Source: Parasphingopyxis sp.
GTDB lineage: Bacteria; Pseudomonadota; Alphaproteobacteria; Sphingomonadales; Sphingomonadaceae
Assembly: GCF_028279465.1 (NCBI RefSeq)
Contig: NZ_JANQNS010000001.1
Span: 38,598-102,597, forward strand
Direction of reading: 5' to 3'
DNA length: 64,000 bases
In this document: positions 16,581-24,934 of the stretch, piece after piece
Numbering within the stretch: position 1 is the stretch's first letter
Layout: each line of letters starts with the position of its first letter
Made by a program: the position numbers and the translations under genes
The notes under the pieces: model-generated
Told to the model about the DNA's origin: nothing
Databases searched by the model: none
What the model saw: only the letters and a program-made list of their open reading frames with translations

Positions 16581-17450
16581 ATGGAATTGCCCGAAGACCT
16601 GCCGACCGGCCTGACGATGGAGCTGCACCCGCAGGTGCGCCGCGTGCTCGCGCCGAACCCGTCGCCCTTCACCTATACTGGCACGCAGACTTACATCGTC
16701 GGCCATGGCGATGTCGCGCTGATCGACCCGGGGCCGAAGGACAAACGCCATATCGACGCCATCCTCGCTGGGACCGAAGGCGAGACGATCCGCTATATCA
16801 TCTGCACCCACACCCATCGCGATCACAGCCCGGCCGCCGCACCGCTTAAGGACGCGACGGGCGCGGAAATTACCGGTTGCGCTTTTCTCGCGATCGAGGA
16901 TGGCGGTCCGCGTGCGGACGCGGCATTCGACAAAAGCTATGCGCCCGATCGCGTCCTCGAAGACGGCGACATCCTGTCCGGCGACGGCTGGACCTTGGAA
17001 ACGGTCGCGACGCCCGGCCACACCTCAAACCATCTCTGCTTTGCGCTGCACGAGGCCGAGGCGATCTTCACCGGTGATCATATCATGGGCTGGTCGACGA
17101 CCGTGATCGCGCCGCCGGATGGCGACATGAAGGCCTATATGGAAAGCCTCACCAAGCTGCTGGAGCGCGAGGAAACGCTCTATTATCCGGCCCATGGCGA
17201 GCCGATCCAGAAGGCGCGCCGCTATACGCGCGGCCTGATGGGCCATCGCAAGCAGCGCGAGGGCCAGATACTGCGCGCCATCGACGAAGGGCTGACCGCG
17301 ATCCCGGATATGGTGCAGAAAATGTACAAAGGCATCGATCCGCGGTTGCACGGTGCAGCCGGCCGGTCGGTCCTCGCGCATCTGATCGACCTGCGCGACC
17401 GGGGTATGGTGAAAGAAAAAGACGAGACATGGTCGAAGACAGCCGCATAG
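16581..17450 (+). CDS. MBL-fold metallo-hydrolase, LACTB2-like
   Basis: Metallo-beta-lactamase-fold hydrolase of 289 aa. The metal motif HTHRDHS is intact (two-metal HxHxDH type), followed by the downstream metal ligands in ATPGHTSNH and FTGDHI. A C-terminal winged-helix-like segment (MYKGIDPRLHGAAGRSVLAHL) matches the LACTB2 subgroup, some members of which are RNA endonucleases. An in-frame GTG at 16575 would add two residues; the ATG is preferred, though no good ribosome binding site is visible. It overlaps the DUF4230 gene by 22 bp. Substrate unknown. Confidence 0.88.
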   Translation: MELPEDLPTGLTMELHPQVRRVLAPNPSPFTYTGTQTYIVGHGDVALIDPGPKDKRHIDAILAGTEGETIRYIICTHTHRDHSPAAAPLKDATGAEITGCAFLAIEDGGPRADAAFDKSYAPDRVLEDGDILSGDGWTLETVATPGHTSNHLCFALHEAEAIFTGDHIMGWSTTVIAPPDGDMKAYMESLTKLLEREETLYYPAHGEPIQKARRYTRGLMGHRKQREGQILRAIDEGLTAIPDMVQKMYKGIDPRLHGAAGRSVLAHLIDLRDRGMVKEKDETWSKTAA

Positions 17451-18202
17451 AAATCGATCCACCCGGCGGGCCTAACGAGCCGCCGCCGCGCGAGCCGCCG
17501 GTGATCATGATCCGGCAGGGGTCGGGCAAGTGGTTCGCGCTCGGCTGCCTGCTGTCCATTGTCCTGATTATCACCGTCTTCGTTGTCGGCGTTGGTAGCA
17601 TCACGCGCAGCATCTTTGGCAGCGGGCCCGATCCCGAGACCATTGCCAGCGCCAGCCTAGAGGGCTTGCGCGAGCAAAATGTGCTGATCCCGTTCGAGGC
17701 GCGTTTCGTGGCGGTCATCACCTCGACCCAGCGGCGCTTCGGTCTGTCTGCCCGCAAGACGCTGATCATGCCGGGCAATGTCCGCTATGAACTCGATCTC
17801 GGCGCGCTCGGCGATGACGATGTGGACTGGGACGCGTCGACCAATACGCTGACCGTCACCATGCCTGACCTCACAATCTCCGACCCGGATATCGATATCG
17901 ACGGACTCCGCGAATATGACAGCGGCGGCATCCTGATCGCCGTGACTGATGCCGAGGAGGCGCTGGACGCGGCCAACCGCGCCGAGGGGCAGCGCTCGCT
18001 GATGCGCCAGGCGCGTGCTGCGCCGACGATGCGGCTCGCGCAGGATGCGGCGCGCCGGGCGGTCGAGAATAATTTCGAGCTACCGCTGCGCGCCGCCGGC
18101 ATCGACGCGACCGTCCGCGCGCAATTCCGTAACGAGGTCAATCCCAACCAGATGGACCGCTCGCGAGACGTGCTGGGCGAAAGGCGGGAGGGAGAGAATT
18201 AG
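17429..18202 (+). CDS. DUF4230 domain membrane-anchored protein
   Basis: Protein of 257 aa with a proline-rich cytoplasmic N-terminus (residues 11-25), one transmembrane segment (about 36-56) and an exported DUF4230 domain (about 70-245). DUF4230 proteins are uncharacterised. The C-terminal helix (QDAARRAVENNFELPL) is rich in alanine and arginine. Its start lies 22 bp inside the MBL gene on a different frame, so the two are co-transcribed. Function not known. Confidence 0.82.
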   Translation: MVEDSRIEIDPPGGPNEPPPREPPVIMIRQGSGKWFALGCLLSIVLIITVFVVGVGSITRSIFGSGPDPETIASASLEGLREQNVLIPFEARFVAVITSTQRRFGLSARKTLIMPGNVRYELDLGALGDDDVDWDASTNTLTVTMPDLTISDPDIDIDGLREYDSGGILIAVTDAEEALDAANRAEGQRSLMRQARAAPTMRLAQDAARRAVENNFELPLRAAGIDATVRAQFRNEVNPNQMDRSRDVLGERREGEN

Positions 18203-18220
18203 AAAGTAGTGGAACTAGTT

Positions 18221-18302
18221 CGTCATCCCAGCGAAGGCTGGGATCTCAGGCGGATAGGCAATGCGCCAACAGCCAGAGATCCCAGCCTTCGCTGGGATGA
18301 CG
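18221..18302. repeat. REP-like palindromic repeat with perfect 27-bp arms
   Basis: The left arm 18221-18247 and right arm 18276-18302 are exact reverse complements over 27 bp, with a 28-bp loop. Each arm is itself a hairpin with core CCCAGC-GAAG-GCTGGG. The double structure looks like a pair of inverted REP units. It lies in the 362-bp gene-free interval 18203-18564 between the DUF4230 gene and nadA; nothing else distinctive is seen there except the nadA ribosome binding site. It may end the upstream transcript. Confidence 0.8.
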
Positions 18303-18564
18303 CCCTGGGGCTGTCGAGCGCACTGTTTGGACGAAAGCTCTTCCAGAATAGGAAAAACGCGGCGACACTCCCACTCAGCTCGATTGCTCAGCCGACCGAC
18401 TTGTAATTATATTACGCGAATAGGAAATGATCTGCTTCGACACGCCGTAAGCCGTGTCATCTTTGAGCGGCGGAAAGCCGGGATACGCCAATCGCGCTGC
18501 ACAGGCCGCCCCGACCGAGACATTCGCCGTCCGAGTTCCTATATTACCTCAAAGGAGCAGAATC

Positions 18565-19575
18565 ATGGACGCACGCAAGGGGATCGGCGGGTCGCTCGCC
18601 GGGGTCGATATCAAGGAAGAGATTAACCGGCTGCGTAAAGAGCGCAACGCGGTGATCCTCGCCCATTATTATCAGGACCCGGAGATTCAAGACATTGCCG
18701 ATTTTGTCGGCGACAGCCTTGATCTTTCGCGCAAGGCGGCGGAGACGGATGCGGATGTGATCGCCTTTTGCGGCGTTAAATTCATGGCGGAAACGGCGAA
18801 GATTCTCTCGCCGGACAAGATTGTCGTGTTGCCGGACCTCAACGCCGGGTGCAGCCTCGAAGACAGTTGCCCACCCGACAAGTTCAAGGAATTCCGCGAC
18901 GCGCATCCCGATCATATCGCGCTGACCTACATCAACTGTTCGGCGGCCGTGAAAGCGCTGTCGGATATCATCGTCACCTCGTCGTCGGCGGAAAAAATCC
19001 TCAACCAGATTCCCAAGGACCAGAAGATCATCTTCGCGCCCGACAAGCATCTGGGCGCCTATATGGCGCGCAAGACGGGGCGCGAGATGCTGTTATGGCC
19101 GGGCGTCTGCATCGTCCATGAGGCGTTCTCGGAGACCGAGCTCCTGAAGCTCAAGGCCAAGCATCCGGGCGCGCCCGTGCTCGCCCATCCCGAATGCCCG
19201 GCTGCGATCCTCGATCATGCCGATCATGTCGGCTCGACGAGCTCGATCCTGAAAGCGGCGAAGGAAACGGAGAGCGATACTGTGATCGTCGCGACCGAGC
19301 CGCATATCATGCACCAGATGGAAAAGGCGCTGCCCGAGGTGACTTTCATCGGCGCGCCGGGCGCGGACGGCAACTGCAACTGCAATATCTGCCCCTATAT
19401 GGCGCTCAATACGATGGAGAAGCTCTACATCGCGCTCCGCGATCTCGAACCGCAAATTGAGCTCGACGAAGAGCTGCGCGTGCAGGCGAAAAAGAGCCTC
19501 GACAGGATGCTCGAGATGGCGGGGAATACCGTGGGACAGGGGGATGTCGGCGATCCGGGAGCCGGCAGCAGCTAA
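18565..19575 (+). CDS. nadA: Quinolinate synthase
   Basis: 4Fe-4S enzyme (336 aa) that condenses iminoaspartate with dihydroxyacetone phosphate to quinolinate in de novo NAD synthesis. Expected cluster and active-site regions are seen: YINCSAAVKA, WPGVCIVHE and the C-terminal CNCNICPYMALN; also the N-terminal AHYYQDPEIQD. The reading frame continues upstream, but AAGGAG 7-8 bases before the ATG at 18565 sets the start. It overlaps nadC by one base (TAATG). No nadB is present in the window. Confidence 0.97.
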   Translation: MDARKGIGGSLAGVDIKEEINRLRKERNAVILAHYYQDPEIQDIADFVGDSLDLSRKAAETDADVIAFCGVKFMAETAKILSPDKIVVLPDLNAGCSLEDSCPPDKFKEFRDAHPDHIALTYINCSAAVKALSDIIVTSSSAEKILNQIPKDQKIIFAPDKHLGAYMARKTGREMLLWPGVCIVHEAFSETELLKLKAKHPGAPVLAHPECPAAILDHADHVGSTSSILKAAKETESDTVIVATEPHIMHQMEKALPEVTFIGAPGADGNCNCNICPYMALNTMEKLYIALRDLEPQIELDEELRVQAKKSLDRMLEMAGNTVGQGDVGDPGAGSS

Positions 19576-20423
19576 TGGGGTTCACCCTCGACCGTTTCGA
19601 TCTCGACGCCTTTGTCGCGGACACCCTTGCCGAAGATTTGGGCGAGGGCGGGGATATCACGTCGGCGGCCGTGATCTCCGAAGACGCGCGGTTTCGTGGG
19701 GCGATGGACAGCCGGGATGCCATTGTCGTGGCGGGGTTGCCGATTGCCGAGGCCTTTTTCCGGGCGCTCGACTCCGATGTCGAAATCGAAACGCGGGTGG
19801 CGGATGGCGATAGCGTGTCCGGCGGAACGGATCTGATGCGGCTGACGGGGCGCGCCCGCGCGATGCTGACGGCGGAGCGCTCGGCGCTGAACACGATCCA
19901 GCATCTTTCCGGAATCGCGACGATGACGCGCGCCTATGTCGACGAGATTGCCGGGACGGGCGCGACGTTGCTCGATACGCGCAAGACGATCCCCGGCCTG
20001 CGCGCGCTCGAAAAATATGCGACGCGTATGGGCGGCGCGCAGAACCATCGCATGGGCCTGTGGGACGCGGCGATGATCAAGGATAACCATGTGGCGGTCG
20101 CGGGCAGTGTCGGCGAGGCGGTGCGCCGGGCCGTCGATGCGGGAATCGCTGATGTTATCGTCGAGGTCGATCGGGTCGATCAGATTGAACCGGCGCTGGA
20201 AGCCGGGGCGACGCATCTGCTGCTCGACAATATGCCGCCCGAAATGCTGCGCCGCGCGGTGAAATTGATCGGCGATCGCGTGGCGACCGAAGCGTCCGGC
20301 GGCGTTTCGCTGAACAGCATCAACGAGATCGCGAAAACCGGTGTCGATTTCATTTCCGTGGGCCGGCTGACCCAGTCCGCGCCTGCCGCCGATATCGGCC
20401 TCGATTTCGCCGAGATCGACTGA
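19575..20423 (+). CDS. nadC: Nicotinate-nucleotide pyrophosphorylase (carboxylating)
   Basis: Quinolinate phosphoribosyltransferase of 282 aa, making nicotinate mononucleotide from quinolinate and PRPP. Typical features are EDLGEGGDITS near the N-terminus, ERSALNTIQHLSGIAT, DTRKTIPGLR and KDNHVAVAGS, and the C-terminal SGGVSL and DFISVGRLTQSAPA. Translationally coupled to nadA on the left and to the ribonuclease gene on the right by one-base overlaps. Confidence 0.97.
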   Translation: MGFTLDRFDLDAFVADTLAEDLGEGGDITSAAVISEDARFRGAMDSRDAIVVAGLPIAEAFFRALDSDVEIETRVADGDSVSGGTDLMRLTGRARAMLTAERSALNTIQHLSGIATMTRAYVDEIAGTGATLLDTRKTIPGLRALEKYATRMGGAQNHRMGLWDAAMIKDNHVAVAGSVGEAVRRAVDAGIADVIVEVDRVDQIEPALEAGATHLLLDNMPPEMLRRAVKLIGDRVATEASGGVSLNSINEIAKTGVDFISVGRLTQSAPAADIGLDFAEID

Positions 20424-21142
20424 TGCGGCTTTGGGTAGCTGCTTTGGCGCTGCTCCTGTTGCCATCCATTCTCCATGCTCAGGCCCGCGAATGCCGGGTG
20501 CCGGATCGGATCGAGGCCCCGCGCGCCAGCCCCATTCCCCCGGGCGAGCGGCGAGTTGCGCCGGTCACATGGCACATTCTCGCGCTGAGCTGGTCGCCCG
20601 AATTCTGCCGAACACGGCGCGGCGACCGGCGGCATCGTATGCAGTGCGGCGGGATTGCCAATGGCGGGGCCGGGCGGTTCGGCTTTATCCTGCACGGGTT
20701 ATGGCCGGAAACGAACGGGCCGCGCTGGCCGCAATGGTGCCGCCCGGTGACGGCGCTGCCGCGCGCGCTGGTGCGCGAGCATTTGTGCACCACGCCGTCC
20801 GTCAGTCTGATCCAGCATGAATGGGCCAAGCATGGCAGCTGCATGACGCGCGATCCGGGCCGCTATCTGCGCGCGGGCACAATCCTCTACCGGGCCGTGC
20901 GCTATCCGGACATGAACGCGCTGTCGCGCCGGTCGCTGACGGTTGGCCAGTTCACCCGGGCCTTCGCCGCCGCCAATCGCGGCGTCTCGGCGGATATGAT
21001 CCGCGTGCAAAGCAATGCGCGGGGCTGGCTGACGGAAGTGCGGATATGCCTGGCGCGCAATTTCCGGCCGCGGCGCTGCCCGAGCTGGCAGCGCGGCGCG
21101 CGGGCTAACGAACGGCTCAGGATATGGAGAGGGCGCGGATAG
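20423..21142 (+). CDS. Ribonuclease T2 family protein, exported
   Basis: Secreted or periplasmic RNase T2-type enzyme of 239 aa. The signal peptide ends ILHAQA. Both catalytic segments are intact: FILHGLWPE (residues 88-96, His91) and HEWAKHGSC (132-140, Glu133, Lys136, His137). The protein is basic and has several cysteines that suit disulfides. T2 enzymes cleave RNA to 3'-phosphates through a 2',3'-cyclic intermediate. The ATG overlaps the nadC stop by one base (TGATG), so it is the third gene of the NAD operon. Such a pairing might feed nucleotide salvage, but that is inference. Confidence 0.9.
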   Translation: MRLWVAALALLLLPSILHAQARECRVPDRIEAPRASPIPPGERRVAPVTWHILALSWSPEFCRTRRGDRRHRMQCGGIANGGAGRFGFILHGLWPETNGPRWPQWCRPVTALPRALVREHLCTTPSVSLIQHEWAKHGSCMTRDPGRYLRAGTILYRAVRYPDMNALSRRSLTVGQFTRAFAAANRGVSADMIRVQSNARGWLTEVRICLARNFRPRRCPSWQRGARANERLRIWRGRG

Positions 21143-21180
21143 GGCTTCTTTGGTCAGATCTTCGGCTTCGCCGGATTCAG

Positions 21181-21317
21181 TTTGTCAGAACATTGCTGTC
21201 GCAATGTCGCCGCACCGGCCCACTCCCCCTCCCGACCTCCCATAGGGTACAATAAGTGGGAGGTCGGGAGGGGGAGTGGGTCGGTGCCGCGCCGAGCCAA
21301 AAGCGAGGTCTGACAAA
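21181..21317. repeat. Composite palindromic element, copy 1
   Basis: Bounded by TTTGTCAGA (21181-21189) and its complement TCTGACAAA (21309-21317). Inside are a small hairpin CATTGC-N4-GCAATG and a main stem of 31 bp: left arm 21212-21242, right arm 21257-21287, one G-T wobble and a 14-bp loop. It fills the junction between the convergent RNase T2 and DUF4112 genes and could end transcription from both sides. Related copies lie at 59421-59558 and 63876-64000. Confidence 0.88.
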
Positions 21318-21320
21318 GAC

Positions 21321-21361
21321 TCACCGGTGCCGCGATTTTCCGTCAGGAAAATTCTGACAGA
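21321..21361. repeat. Inverted half copy of the composite element
   Basis: Reverse complement of the left end of the composite element in its second version, with the small hairpin ATTTTCC-N4-GGAAAAT, as in the copy at 63876. It follows copy 1 after three bases and abuts the stop codon of the DUF4112 gene. This shows that two variant ends met at this locus. Confidence 0.75.
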
Positions 21362-21796
21362 CTAACGCCTTACTTCGCCCTCGATCACCATCGTTTCGGG
21401 ATGATGCTTGTCGAGATGCTTGCGGATGATCCGCAGGTTGCGCGTGTTGGAGCGGAAGACGAAGTCGACCGCGTCGCCGACAAAGGGTACGGCACCGACC
21501 GCGAGGTCGACGCCGATATTGCCGAACATCCGGGCGATTTTCCATTTCGACATGCCGAGATTGCGGGCTTCCCAAACCAGCCATGTGCCCATGGTCGCGG
21601 CGATGATGTCACCGATAACCGGAACCAGGCCGAGGATGAAATCCAGCCCGAATTCGCGGTTGACAATCGGCATGGTGAAACCGCGTTCCAGCACCCGTTC
21701 CATCGCCTCGATCCGCTGCCGTACCGACGCCGGATCGCGCCCGATTTCGGGAAAACTGTCGGCGATACGATCGAGATGTTCTGAGTTAAGAGCCAT
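21362..21796 (-). CDS. DUF4112 domain protein
   Basis: Protein of 144 aa matching DUF4112, an uncharacterised family with two membrane-associated hydrophobic stretches: FILGLVPVIGDIIAATMGTWL and VDLAVGAVPFVGDAVDFVF. The repeated LxPxxGD motif in both halves is the family hallmark. The ATG at 21796 is preferred over an upstream in-frame start because the extra N-terminal sequence is not family-like. The gene ends exactly at the composite repeat. Confidence 0.85.
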   Translation of the reverse strand: MALNSEHLDRIADSFPEIGRDPASVRQRIEAMERVLERGFTMPIVNREFGLDFILGLVPVIGDIIAATMGTWLVWEARNLGMSKWKIARMFGNIGVDLAVGAVPFVGDAVDFVFRSNTRNLRIIRKHLDKHHPETMVIEGEVRR

Positions 21797-21876
21797 GAGT
21801 AACCTTTTGTAGTTAAACGCTTTCCTGCCGGAAAACGTCGATCCTCTCACTCTTTATGTAGGAAGCCGGACGGCTT

Positions 21877-23346
21877 TTAGCTAGGTGGCGCGAGCCGGTC
21901 GAGCGGATGGCTGGCGAACCGGTTCGCCATGAAGCCCGAAATCCGGGGAGAGACGAGCGACCAACGGACCGGACGCAGCAGCGGAATGAAGGGCGTGACA
22001 CTCTGCAATTCCGTTGCCGCTTCGCTGATGCGGATTGCGCGGACGCGGTCGGAACGCACCTCCTGTATCTGGTCCAGCAGGTCGGCATAATCCTCGCTGC
22101 AGGGAAGCCCCTGATTGCAGCGAAACTGTTCGAGGAACCAGGTCGCGCTTTCGGTTGCCGCAACCCGGTCGATAAGCCGCAAATCGGCATCCGCGGCCCA
22201 TTCCACCCGCTCGACCGGCACGCCGACCGCCGCCCAATTGGTCCGCAACACGGCGAAGACGATCCGGCTGCCGGCATCGTCGGGCAGGGCGATCCGCAGC
22301 GGTGCGATATCGCCATTCTCCGCCTGCCATTCGGCGACCGCCGTGATTGCGAAAGCGCGCCGCAGATCCATCGTGCTGTTCGCCCATGGCGGGTTGACCG
22401 GCACGGCCATGCCCTGCGCATCCGCCGAGACGATGGCGAGCCGGGCTTCGGCCCGGTTCGCGCCGAAATAGCCGGCGAGCTGCCCGCGATCGATCGCGAG
22501 CGACAGGATTTCCCGGTTCCGCGGATCGGCCAGAAAGCCGGTCTCCTCGACAATGGCGAGCCCGAACAATCCGTCGACCGGATCGAGCTGCAGCCGGGCC
22601 GAATTCGGCTCGACGACATCGGCATAGATCAGAGTGCTCCATCCGCCGCCGAGCACGACATCGGTCTGGCCATTTTCGAACCGCGCCACGGCTTCGGCCG
22701 CGCCGCGAAATCGCAATTCGACGGTTTCGGCGGGCGATATGGGCGGCGGTGCGACGATCTCGCCGTCCACATCCTCGGGCGGTTCGCGTCGCGGCGCGAG
22801 AAGCACCATCTCGCCATCCGGTTCGTAGCCATCGGCGATCACGAACGGGCCGAGGCCGATATTTTCCACGCGTATCGCGAGTTCGGGCGCGGCGAGCAGT
22901 TGCAGGAAATCGAGCTGGGGACGGGCGAGATTGATCTCGATGACCTGTGGCGTAACCGCCTCGATCGCCTCGATATCGGCGAGCAGCGGCGCAAGCCGGC
23001 TGTTGCGCTGCGCATTGCGGAGCTGCTGGACGATCTGCCGGGCCGTCACCGCCGTTCCGTCGTCCCAGGTCATGGCGTTCAGGCGGAACACATAGGTTTC
23101 GCCCTCGTCGAGCACGATCCAGCGTTGGGCGAGCGCGGGTTCGATCTGCCCTTCCTCGTCGAAGCGCACGAGCCCCTGTGCGGTCGCCGAGAGCAACAAG
23201 GCGTCGGATGGCGAGGGGAGGGCGGCGAGCGGTTGGTCGAATGGTGTCGGTTCGCCGATAAAGTCGGCGCGGATCGGGCCGGCATCCTCGCCATCCGTGC
23301 AGGCGGCGAACAGCAGGGCCAGAATCGGGAGCGAGGCGCGGATCAT
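21877..23346 (-). CDS. Peptide/oligopeptide-type ABC transporter substrate-binding lipoprotein
   Basis: Solute-binding protein family 5 (DppA/OppA type), 489 aa. Signal peptide ends in lipobox LFAAC, so it is anchored to the membrane and faces the periplasm. Family features include [20 protein letters not shown] and [14 protein letters not shown] near the N-terminus. The start overlaps the stop of a second binding protein by 4 bp (ATGA). No permease or ATPase gene is adjacent. In the central region it is shorter on conserved strands than typical DppA, so it may be a divergent receptor. Confidence 0.85.
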   Translation of the reverse strand: MIRASLPILALLFAACTDGEDAGPIRADFIGEPTPFDQPLAALPSPSDALLLSATAQGLVRFDEEGQIEPALAQRWIVLDEGETYVFRLNAMTWDDGTAVTARQIVQQLRNAQRNSRLAPLLADIEAIEAVTPQVIEINLARPQLDFLQLLAAPELAIRVENIGLGPFVIADGYEPDGEMVLLAPRREPPEDVDGEIVAPPPISPAETVELRFRGAAEAVARFENGQTDVVLGGGWSTLIYADVVEPNSARLQLDPVDGLFGLAIVEETGFLADPRNREILSLAIDRGQLAGYFGANRAEARLAIVSADAQGMAVPVNPPWANSTMDLRRAFAITAVAEWQAENGDIAPLRIALPDDAGSRIVFAVLRTNWAAVGVPVERVEWAADADLRLIDRVAATESATWFLEQFRCNQGLPCSEDYADLLDQIQEVRSDRVRAIRISEAATELQSVTPFIPLLRPVRWSLVSPRISGFMANRFASHPLDRLAPPS

Positions 23347-24890
23347 TGCGCAGTCGAGAGTAGCAGCGTGCGGCTTGGATGGACATTGGCCGCATTGTCG
23401 ACCCAGCCCGATACGCGCGGGCTTACGAGCGCGCGGCTGACATAGAAATAGATTGGCAGGATCGGCGCATCGGCGACGAGAATGGCTTCCGCATCCCGCA
23501 TCAGTTGCGCCCGCCGCGCGGGCTCGGGCTCGGCCAGCGCGGCGTCGAGCGCGGCGTCATAGGCGGGATTCGCATAGCCCGAATAGTTGATCGCGCCGGC
23601 GTCCGAGCGGTGGACTGCGAGAAAATTCTCCGGTGCTGAAATATCGCCGATCCAGCCGGACCGGGCGAGCGTGAAATCGGCGCGCCGTAACGCCGCGAAA
23701 TGCAGCGTCGCCTCGCTGTTGAACAGTTGCGCCTCGACGCCGAGCGGCTCCCACATCGCGGCGAGCGCGACCGACACGCGGCGATGCTCTGCCGTGCTAT
23801 TGAACCGGATATCGAAAGTGAGGGGATTGTCTGGGCCGTATCCGGCGCCGGCAAGCAACGCCCGCGCCTGATCGCGCCGATCCTCGCGCGACGAATCCAC
23901 CCATGCGGGCCGTAGCCGATCGAGCCCGGACAGACCCGGCGGGATGATGCCCCATGCCGGGGCCGTCCCGATGGCAAGCAATTCTTCGGATATCCAGCGT
24001 CGGTCGACGGCGAGGCTGAGTGCGCGGCGCACGCGGATATCGTCGAACGGCGGCTCGCGCGTATTGAAGGCGAAATAATAGGCGCCGCGATAGGGCGCGA
24101 TCCGCGTTGCGTCGGGGCGATTGGTTTGCAACCATGCGAGCCGCGTCGAAGGGAATTCGCCTGCGATATCCGCGCCGCCAGCCAGGAATATACGCATCGC
24201 CGTCAGGCTATCGTCAACCGGCCGCCATTCGATCTGCGGGATCGGCGCTGCGCCTTCGTGCCATTGCGGGTTGCGTTCGAGCAGCGCCCGGTCGTTCAGC
24301 GTCCAGTCGGTCAGACGATAGGCGCCCGACGTCACCAGCGGCCGTTCGCTCGTCCAGTCATCGCCGGCATCGGTGATCCGATGCAGCGGCAGCGCGGCCA
24401 TCGCCGGATGGGCGAGCAGTTCGAGCAGCGCCGGATAGGGATAGGCGAGCGCGATGTGTACGCGATCCGCCGTAGGCGCCTCCACGGCCGCGATGGCGTC
24501 GAATAGCGACGCCGTCGGCGCGGCCGTTGCGGGATCGCGAAGCCGTTCGAAGACGGCCGCGAACAGGGGGGCGGCAATCGGCGCACCATCGGAAAAGGTG
24601 AGGTTCGGACGGAGAGTGAATTCCCATTCCAGCCCGTCTTCGGACACCGACCAACGTTCGGCCAGCCCCGGTTCGATCTCAGCATTGGCGGCATAGCGGG
24701 TCAGCCCCTCGAACTGGTCGGCCGCTACGCGCAGCGAGGCGAGATCGGATACCGCGTGCGGATCGAGCGACTTGATCTCGTCATCGGCCAGCCGGACCAG
24801 GACGTCCTCGGGCGGCGCATTGGCGGTTGGCCCGCCACAGGCCGCTAGGACAAGCGCCCATAGGCAGAATATCGCGCGGAACGGACTCAC
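23343..24890 (-). CDS. Peptide/oligopeptide-type ABC transporter substrate-binding lipoprotein
   Basis: Second family 5 solute-binding protein, 515 aa, starting with GTG. Lipobox LAAC follows a short signal peptide. Canonical motifs are clear: [33 protein letters not shown] in parts, and [19 protein letters not shown] in parts. It is more typical than its downstream neighbour. The two genes overlap by 4 bp and form a pair with no permease genes in the window. They may serve a transporter encoded elsewhere or bind different ligands for the same permease. The PhoX-like gene ends 44 bp upstream on the same strand. Confidence 0.9.
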   Translation of the reverse strand: MSPFRAIFCLWALVLAACGGPTANAPPEDVLVRLADDEIKSLDPHAVSDLASLRVAADQFEGLTRYAANAEIEPGLAERWSVSEDGLEWEFTLRPNLTFSDGAPIAAPLFAAVFERLRDPATAAPTASLFDAIAAVEAPTADRVHIALAYPYPALLELLAHPAMAALPLHRITDAGDDWTSERPLVTSGAYRLTDWTLNDRALLERNPQWHEGAAPIPQIEWRPVDDSLTAMRIFLAGGADIAGEFPSTRLAWLQTNRPDATRIAPYRGAYYFAFNTREPPFDDIRVRRALSLAVDRRWISEELLAIGTAPAWGIIPPGLSGLDRLRPAWVDSSREDRRDQARALLAGAGYGPDNPLTFDIRFNSTAEHRRVSVALAAMWEPLGVEAQLFNSEATLHFAALRRADFTLARSGWIGDISAPENFLAVHRSDAGAINYSGYANPAYDAALDAALAEPEPARRAQLMRDAEAILVADAPILPIYFYVSRALVSPRVSGWVDNAANVHPSRTLLLSTAQ

Positions 24891-24934
24891 GTGGCCATGT
24901 TAGGCGAAGGTCGCGACCGATACCAAGCGCCGGT

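Noticed and set aside
18209..18406. 65-codon open frame over the REP-like repeat
   Set aside because: Consists mostly of the inverted repeat translated; not a gene.
21907..23445. 512-codon open frame antisense to a peptide-binding protein
   Set aside because: Exact shadow of the lipoprotein gene on the other strand; arginine- and histidine-rich composition with no family motif.
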